Assembly (NCBI GenBank): GCA_947624165.1
Contig: CANQJC010000005.1
Coordinates: 21,753 to 85,752, forward strand
DNA: 64,000 nt
Source: an uncultured Clostridia bacterium
GTDB taxonomy: Bacteria > Bacillota > Clostridia > UBA1381
Reading direction: 5' to 3'
This document shows, piece after piece, positions 59,812 to 64,000 of the stretch; positions within the stretch are counted from its first letter, which is position 1, and every line of letters begins with the position of its first letter. The position numbers were made by a program, and so were the translations under genes. Below the pieces are notes generated by a model. The model was not told the DNA's origin. It was given only the letters and a program-made list of their open reading frames with translations, and ran no database searches.

Positions 59812-61602
59812 ATGAACATCAAAAAAACAGTATCTTTAATACTCGCGGCGGCTTTCTTTTCGGCGACGGCGGCGGCATACGCCGCTCCCGACACGGACGG
59901 CAAGCTGTTCCATGAAACGTATGATATGTCGAATGTCAAAGCGGATAAAAAGGACGGCGTTGTGAAGGAGGTTGAAGTTCCCGACGGCGACTATACCGTT
60001 ACGGTGACCACGGGAGGAAAGACCGAAACGCAGGCGAATATTTATATAAACGGCGGCGAGCGCGTCAGAGCGTATACTCTTGAAGCGGGCAAGACGCAGG
60101 AAAACGAACAGCCGGTCGTGCCGAAGGACGGTAAAATTTCCGTGCAGGTCATCGGCGAGAATCCGAACGTAACGGAAATCGAGATCGAGCAGCTTCCCGC
60201 GCGTAAAGAAAAGGGCGAGAAACCGACTGTATATATAGCGGGCGACTCCACCGCGCAGACGTACAATTATGAGACGGCGTATCCGCAGACGGGCTGGGGA
60301 CAGGTATTCGCCGACTATTTCACGGACGATGTTATCGTGGAAAACCGTTCCATGGGCGGGCGCAGCTCGAAGAGCTACAACAACGACGGCCGTCTCGATA
60401 AAATACTGACCGAGATGCATCCCGGCGATTACGTGTTTATACAGTTCGGAATAAACGACGGCTCGGATAAGCCGGAAAGATATATAAGCGTCGAGGACTA
60501 TAAAACGCTTATAAAGGAAAAGTATATGGGAGAGGTCGAAAAGCGCGGCGGCATACCCGTGCTCATGACCGCGTCCGCTGCCGGATGGTGGGACGACGCG
60601 AATAATAAATTTAAGGATTCGCGTCAAGATTACGCCGATCCGACAAGAGATTTGGCGAAGGAAACAGGCTGTGTCTTTATCGACGCAAACAGATTTGTGA
60701 CCGACGTATGGAATACCATGGACAAAGACGACGTGCTTTCGGGTTACTTCATCTGCGAGCAGCTTGAAAGCAAGGCGTACCCGACAGGCACGAACGACAC
60801 GACGCATCTGAAGGAAAAGGGCGCGCGCAGAATGGCGAAGCTTATCGCGGACGATTTGGAAAAGGACGTACCCGAGCTTTATAAATATGTAAAGAAGGAT
60901 ATTTCGTTTACCGATATGGAGGATCACTGGGCGAAGGAGGTCGTAACAAGACTTGCAAACGACTTTATCGTGCAGGGCGACGGTAACGGTAAGTTTGACC
61001 CCGACGACAGCGTAACGCGCGCGGAATTTTTGAAAATGGCGATGGACGCCTGCGGCATAGTCGGTCACGCGTACCGCGAGGACGAGTGTCTTGACGCGAA
61101 GCAGGGAGATTGGTTCTGTTATTACGTTCAGGGCGCGCTGGACAAGGGGATTATACCGGTACATATGATCGGGTTTGGCGAATACAGAAAGGAAACGGAA
61201 ACTCTTGCGGAGGCAACTGCGGACGCGGAAGCCGTTACGACGGAAATATATAAATTTTATTCTCAGCCGACCACGGACGCTCCCGCTCCCGGAAAGCCCG
61301 CGGAATATTCATCGGCGGCATTTAACGGCAACGAGCCTATAACCCGCGAGGAAATGGCGGCGATCATGATGAACTGCATGAGCTATAAGCTGAAAAATTC
61401 AGACAGCGGCGATATGTCGGGAAATAATTACGGCGACGCGTTCACCGACGCGGCGGATATAGATCCGTCTTACGCCAACGCCGTAGACGCGGCTTACGCG
61501 AACGGATATATAAACGGCATGGGCGACGGCACATTCGCGCCGAAAGCGGAGCTTACCCGCGCACAGGCGGCGGTAGTCGTTGACAGACTGATGAACCAAT
61601 AA
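59812..61602 (+). CDS. Secreted SGNH esterase (rhamnogalacturonan acetylesterase-like) with SLH domains
   Basis: A 596-residue surface enzyme. Signal peptide 1-24; a beta-sandwich module about 30-130; then an SGNH/CE12-type domain with nucleophile S146 (GDSTAQ), oxyanion residues G183 (GGRSS) and N215 (FGIND), and catalytic D329 and H332 (NDTTHL). Residues 364-596 hold three SLH repeats (DHWAKEVVTRLANDFIVQG, VTRAEFLKMAM, YANGYINGMGDGTF) that bind cell-wall polymer. It probably deacetylates pectin-type glycans at the cell surface. GGGGTG precedes the ATG. Confidence 0.9.
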   Translation: MNIKKTVSLILAAAFFSATAAAYAAPDTDGKLFHETYDMSNVKADKKDGVVKEVEVPDGDYTVTVTTGGKTETQANIYINGGERVRAYTLEAGKTQENEQPVVPKDGKISVQVIGENPNVTEIEIEQLPARKEKGEKPTVYIAGDSTAQTYNYETAYPQTGWGQVFADYFTDDVIVENRSMGGRSSKSYNNDGRLDKILTEMHPGDYVFIQFGINDGSDKPERYISVEDYKTLIKEKYMGEVEKRGGIPVLMTASAAGWWDDANNKFKDSRQDYADPTRDLAKETGCVFIDANRFVTDVWNTMDKDDVLSGYFICEQLESKAYPTGTNDTTHLKEKGARRMAKLIADDLEKDVPELYKYVKKDISFTDMEDHWAKEVVTRLANDFIVQGDGNGKFDPDDSVTRAEFLKMAMDACGIVGHAYREDECLDAKQGDWFCYYVQGALDKGIIPVHMIGFGEYRKETETLAEATADAEAVTTEIYKFYSQPTTDAPAPGKPAEYSSAAFNGNEPITREEMAAIMMNCMSYKLKNSDSGDMSGNNYGDAFTDAADIDPSYANAVDAAYANGYINGMGDGTFAPKAELTRAQAAVVVDRLMNQ

Positions 61603-61631
61603 AATATGACGATCCGAAAGGAGCATATATA

Positions 61632-62318
61632 ATGAAATTAAGAATAACTGCCGCCGTTCTCGCGCTTGCCGCCGCTGTCGCACCGACTGCGGCGCAGGCG
61701 GCGCGGTTTGCGGATACGAGCGGTCACTGGGCGGAAAGCATAATAGACACTCTTGCGGAAAAGGGCGTTGTGAACGGAATTTCGGACACGGAATTTAATC
61801 CCGACGGGACGGTCACACGCGCGGAATTTTTGAGAATGGCGATGGCGGCGGCAAATATCACGCCGTCGCCGTACCGTGAGGGCGAATGTCTCGACGTTCC
61901 CGCCGACGCTTGGTACGCGGCGTATGTTCAGGGAGCGTCGGACAAGGGACTTATTCCCGAAGGAATGATCTCGGGCTATTCGGCGCGCGAAGACGGCGGG
62001 AAAATCGTTATAAGCGGCGCGTTCAACGCGCCCGCTCCGATAACGCGCGAAGAAATGGCGTACATAGCGCAGTCGGCGTATCAGTACAGCCTTAAGGACG
62101 ACGCGCTCAAAAGACTTGTGCCGCCGCTCGATCTGCCTTTTGAAGACGTAAATTTGATATCGAGCTGGGCGTTCGACGGAGTAAAGCACGCGTACTCGAA
62201 CGAGCTTATTTTCGGTATGGGCGACGGTCTTTTCTATCCGCACGACACGGCGACGCGCGCGCAGTCTGCGTCTATAATAAATAATATTCTGGAGAGGAGA
62301 ACGGAAAATGTTCAGTAA
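61632..62318 (+). CDS. SLH-domain surface protein
   Basis: A 228-residue protein consisting of a signal peptide (1-23, ending AQA) and three SLH repeats (GHWAESIIDTLAEKGVVNG; YVQGASDKGLIPEGM; AYSNELIFGMGDGLF). It closely resembles the C-terminal half of the preceding esterase, including the YREGECLD segment, so the two probably share an origin by duplication. There is no enzymatic domain, so a structural or S-layer role is likely. GAAAGGAG precedes the ATG. Confidence 0.9.
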   Translation: MKLRITAAVLALAAAVAPTAAQAARFADTSGHWAESIIDTLAEKGVVNGISDTEFNPDGTVTRAEFLRMAMAAANITPSPYREGECLDVPADAWYAAYVQGASDKGLIPEGMISGYSAREDGGKIVISGAFNAPAPITREEMAYIAQSAYQYSLKDDALKRLVPPLDLPFEDVNLISSWAFDGVKHAYSNELIFGMGDGLFYPHDTATRAQSASIINNILERRTENVQ

Positions 62319-62409
62319 GAAAACGATCAGAATCATATGTCTTGTGACCGCGATAGCGATGCTTGTTCCGATTTGCATAGGTATTGCGTCGATGTTTCTT
62401 GCGCATTGA
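62308..62409 (+). CDS. 33-residue membrane peptide
   Basis: An ORF of 34 codons starting at the ATG at 62308 behind GGAGAGGAG, overlapping the SLH gene end by 11 bases. The product is basic at the N-terminus (FSKKTIRII) followed by a single hydrophobic helix (CLVTAIAMLVPICIGIASMFL). Small single-helix peptides of this type are common in Clostridia. No function is known. The strong binding site and tight packing support it as real. Confidence 0.6.
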   Translation: MFSKKTIRIICLVTAIAMLVPICIGIASMFLAH

Positions 62410-62426
62410 CGGGGAAGGCGCGCTTT

Positions 62427-63968
62427 ATGGGTAATAAAAAAAATATATTGTACCGCGTCTTTTTCGCGGTATTCGCAGTATGCTTTGCATTTGTGATTTT
62501 TAACGCGCTTTTTCGCGGCGTTGCTCACAGCGCGCCGCGTCTCGCGCTGACGACGCTCGTATGTCTTGCCGCGCTGAGCGCGGTATACTTTGTTTTGAAT
62601 AAATATCGTTCGGCTGCGGAGGAAAATTACAAAGCAATACTTATACTGTTCGCGGCGGCGATGTTTATCACGCAGGTCATTCTGGGAAGGATGCTTGAAT
62701 GTGAAACGCTTATGTTCGACGTAGGCGCGGTGAATAACGGCGCGGCCGAATGGGTCGAGACGGGGACGTTTAAAAGTTTTTACGATTATTACTATTCCTT
62801 CCCGAACAATCTCGGCTCGATGGCGTTTTTGTACGTCTTTTTTAAAATTGCGTCCGTGTTCGGCATGACACATTATTTTTCCGCTGCCGTTGTCGTGACG
62901 AGCATTATGCTTACGGCGGTCATGGTCGTCGTATCGCTTATATGCGAACGGCTTTTCGGCGCGGTCGCCGCCGTGTTCGCTCTCGCGCTTTTCGCGCTAA
63001 GTCCTCAGTATTACGTCATGGGCGCGTCGGTGTATACGGATACGCTGTCCATGCTGTTTCCCGCGTTGATTTTCTACCTATATTTATTGTCGAAGGATCA
63101 GACGGGTAAAAAACGAATAGCGACGTATCTGCTCATGGGGCTGGCAGCGGCTGTCGGCGGGCTTAATAAGCTTACCGTGCTTATCATGCCTGTGGCGGTG
63201 GCGATCGATATGTGTTTTTGCGGTAATATGAAAAACACGCTTAAAGCTCTCGCGTGTGTCGCGGCTGTCACCGCGGCGGTCATGCTGTCGTTTAACGCGT
63301 ATATTTATTCCGTTCATCTTGATTCGGATATTGCGAAGGAGAAAAACACGCCGCTTTTGCACTGGGTCATGATGGGGGTCAAGGATAGGGGTTATTATAA
63401 TCCCGGCGACTATGAATTTACGCGCTCCCTCGACGCGGAGGAGAGGAACGGAGCCATTTTGGACGAAATAGGGAAACGCGTTAAAAATAAAGGCTTCGGC
63501 GGTATGTTCAAGCTTTTCTCCGACAAGTCCGCGATAGATTTCGGCGACGGCACGTATGCGATTTCCGATATGACGCATTTCACTCCGGCAAGGGAAACCG
63601 CTCTGCGCGAATGGGTGGTGGACGACGGAGAAAATTATGATAAGTACAGTTTGCTGGCGACGGCGGTACATATGTCTATCATGCTGTTTATGCTTTTCGC
63701 CGCGTGTATGTTTGCGGCGAGCGATAAATATAAGAAGGAGCGCGCCGCGCTTTTCGCGCCGTATTTGGCGTTGTTCGGCGTTTGGCTTTTCCTTATGTTC
63801 TGGGAAACAAACGGCAGGTATTTTTCGAATTTCGCTCCCATAATGTTTATCGGTGCGTCGGCGGGTGCAAAAGCGTTGTCCGACAGATTTTTGCCGGTAA
63901 AATATGATAAAAAGATGCCCATGGAAAAAAAGAAAAATAATTCTAAAAAAAATCAAAAAAGGTATTGA
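62427..63968 (+). CDS. GT39/PMT-like membrane glycosyltransferase
   Basis: A 513-residue GT-C fold protein with about eleven membrane helices. The first external loop carries acidic residues typical of lipid-linked-sugar transferases (CETLMFDVGAVNNGA, aspartate near residue 98); SPQYYVMGASVYTDTLSML and GGLNKLTVLIMPVAVAID are family-like. A large external loop lies about 300-410. The C-terminus is lysine-rich. The ATG at 62427 follows GGGGAAGG. It may glycosylate surface proteins or polymers alongside the SLH genes; acceptor unknown. Confidence 0.78.
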   Translation: MGNKKNILYRVFFAVFAVCFAFVIFNALFRGVAHSAPRLALTTLVCLAALSAVYFVLNKYRSAAEENYKAILILFAAAMFITQVILGRMLECETLMFDVGAVNNGAAEWVETGTFKSFYDYYYSFPNNLGSMAFLYVFFKIASVFGMTHYFSAAVVVTSIMLTAVMVVVSLICERLFGAVAAVFALALFALSPQYYVMGASVYTDTLSMLFPALIFYLYLLSKDQTGKKRIATYLLMGLAAAVGGLNKLTVLIMPVAVAIDMCFCGNMKNTLKALACVAAVTAAVMLSFNAYIYSVHLDSDIAKEKNTPLLHWVMMGVKDRGYYNPGDYEFTRSLDAEERNGAILDEIGKRVKNKGFGGMFKLFSDKSAIDFGDGTYAISDMTHFTPARETALREWVVDDGENYDKYSLLATAVHMSIMLFMLFAACMFAASDKYKKERAALFAPYLALFGVWLFLMFWETNGRYFSNFAPIMFIGASAGAKALSDRFLPVKYDKKMPMEKKKNNSKKNQKRY

Positions 63969-63993
63969 CAAAACAAAATGGGTGTGGTAAGAT
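63965..63993 (+). promoter_or_regulatory. Promoter of a gene beyond the window
   Basis: TTGACA (63965-63970), 17 bases, TAAGAT (63988-63993), overlapping the end of the glycosyltransferase gene. Confidence 0.75.
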
Positions 63994-64000
63994 AATAAAG

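Overview
The window looks like the chromosome of a moderately GC-rich Clostridia-type Firmicute, probably an uncultured gut or rumen lineage. The support is a divisome cluster in Firmicutes order (HlyD-like gene, yggS, sepF, ylmH, divIVA), ireB, ricT, a T-box leader in front of ileS, the anaerobic (cbi) cobalamin route, SLH-domain surface proteins, AGGAGG-type ribosome binding sites, and sigma-A promoters that nearly all have 17-bp spacers. No rRNA, tRNA, CRISPR array or insertion sequence was seen.

Region 1 (1-13.06 kb) is a siphovirus-type prophage block on the minus strand. It runs from a small zinc-binding protein through a very short terminase small subunit, large terminase, portal, scaffold, capsid, connectors, major tail protein, frameshifting tail chaperone, tape measure, Dit and tail endopeptidase to holin and an amidase cut by the window edge. 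A LexA/CI-like S24 repressor is divergent from it. The 230-bp gap between them holds a perfect TTGACA-17-TATAAT promoter and four helically spaced GTATC sites. No integrase, replication or recombination gene lies between repressor and terminase, so the element resembles a PBSX-like or gene-transfer-type remnant more than a complete temperate phage. The left end is outside the window.

Region 2 (13.1-38 kb) is housekeeping. It holds an M16 peptidase, ireB, tadA, trmB, a trans-sulfuration PLP enzyme and putP. A minus-strand panBCD operon follows, with a GH88 hydrolase at its end. Next come mreB, fabZ, trmN6, rsmI, small membrane proteins and a patatin phospholipase, then the sepF/divIVA cluster. 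A minus-strand block carries larC, a peptidase C11-like lipoprotein that lacks both catalytic residues, a 2[4Fe-4S] ferredoxin, ricT, a membrane protein and radA. The radA-glyS gap carries a cluster of DnaA-box sequences next to AT-rich DNA.

Region 3 (38-45 kb) holds glyS, mscL, a membrane acyltransferase and a T-box-controlled type 2 ileS. Region 4 (45.0-59.7 kb) is one long cobalamin operon: cbiD-cbiF-cbiG-cbiH-cbiJ-cbiET-cbiA-cobT-cobU-cobS-(short cobU-like)-cobC-cbiB-cobD-cobQ-cobA-cbiC. It covers ring contraction through lower-ligand attachment but lacks a cobaltochelatase, cbiL and any visible cobalamin riboswitch. An inverted repeat overlaps its promoter. The 12-mer GGGGACACTAAA recurs in this operon and before ileS far more often than chance.

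Region 5 (59.7-64 kb) is cell surface: an SLH-anchored SGNH esterase, a second SLH protein, a 33-residue membrane peptide and a GT39-like glycosyltransferase.

The points most worth following up are the dispersed 12-mer, the stripped-down prophage with its truncated small terminase and direct LexA-like control, the catalytically dead C11 homologue, and the DnaA-box cluster.
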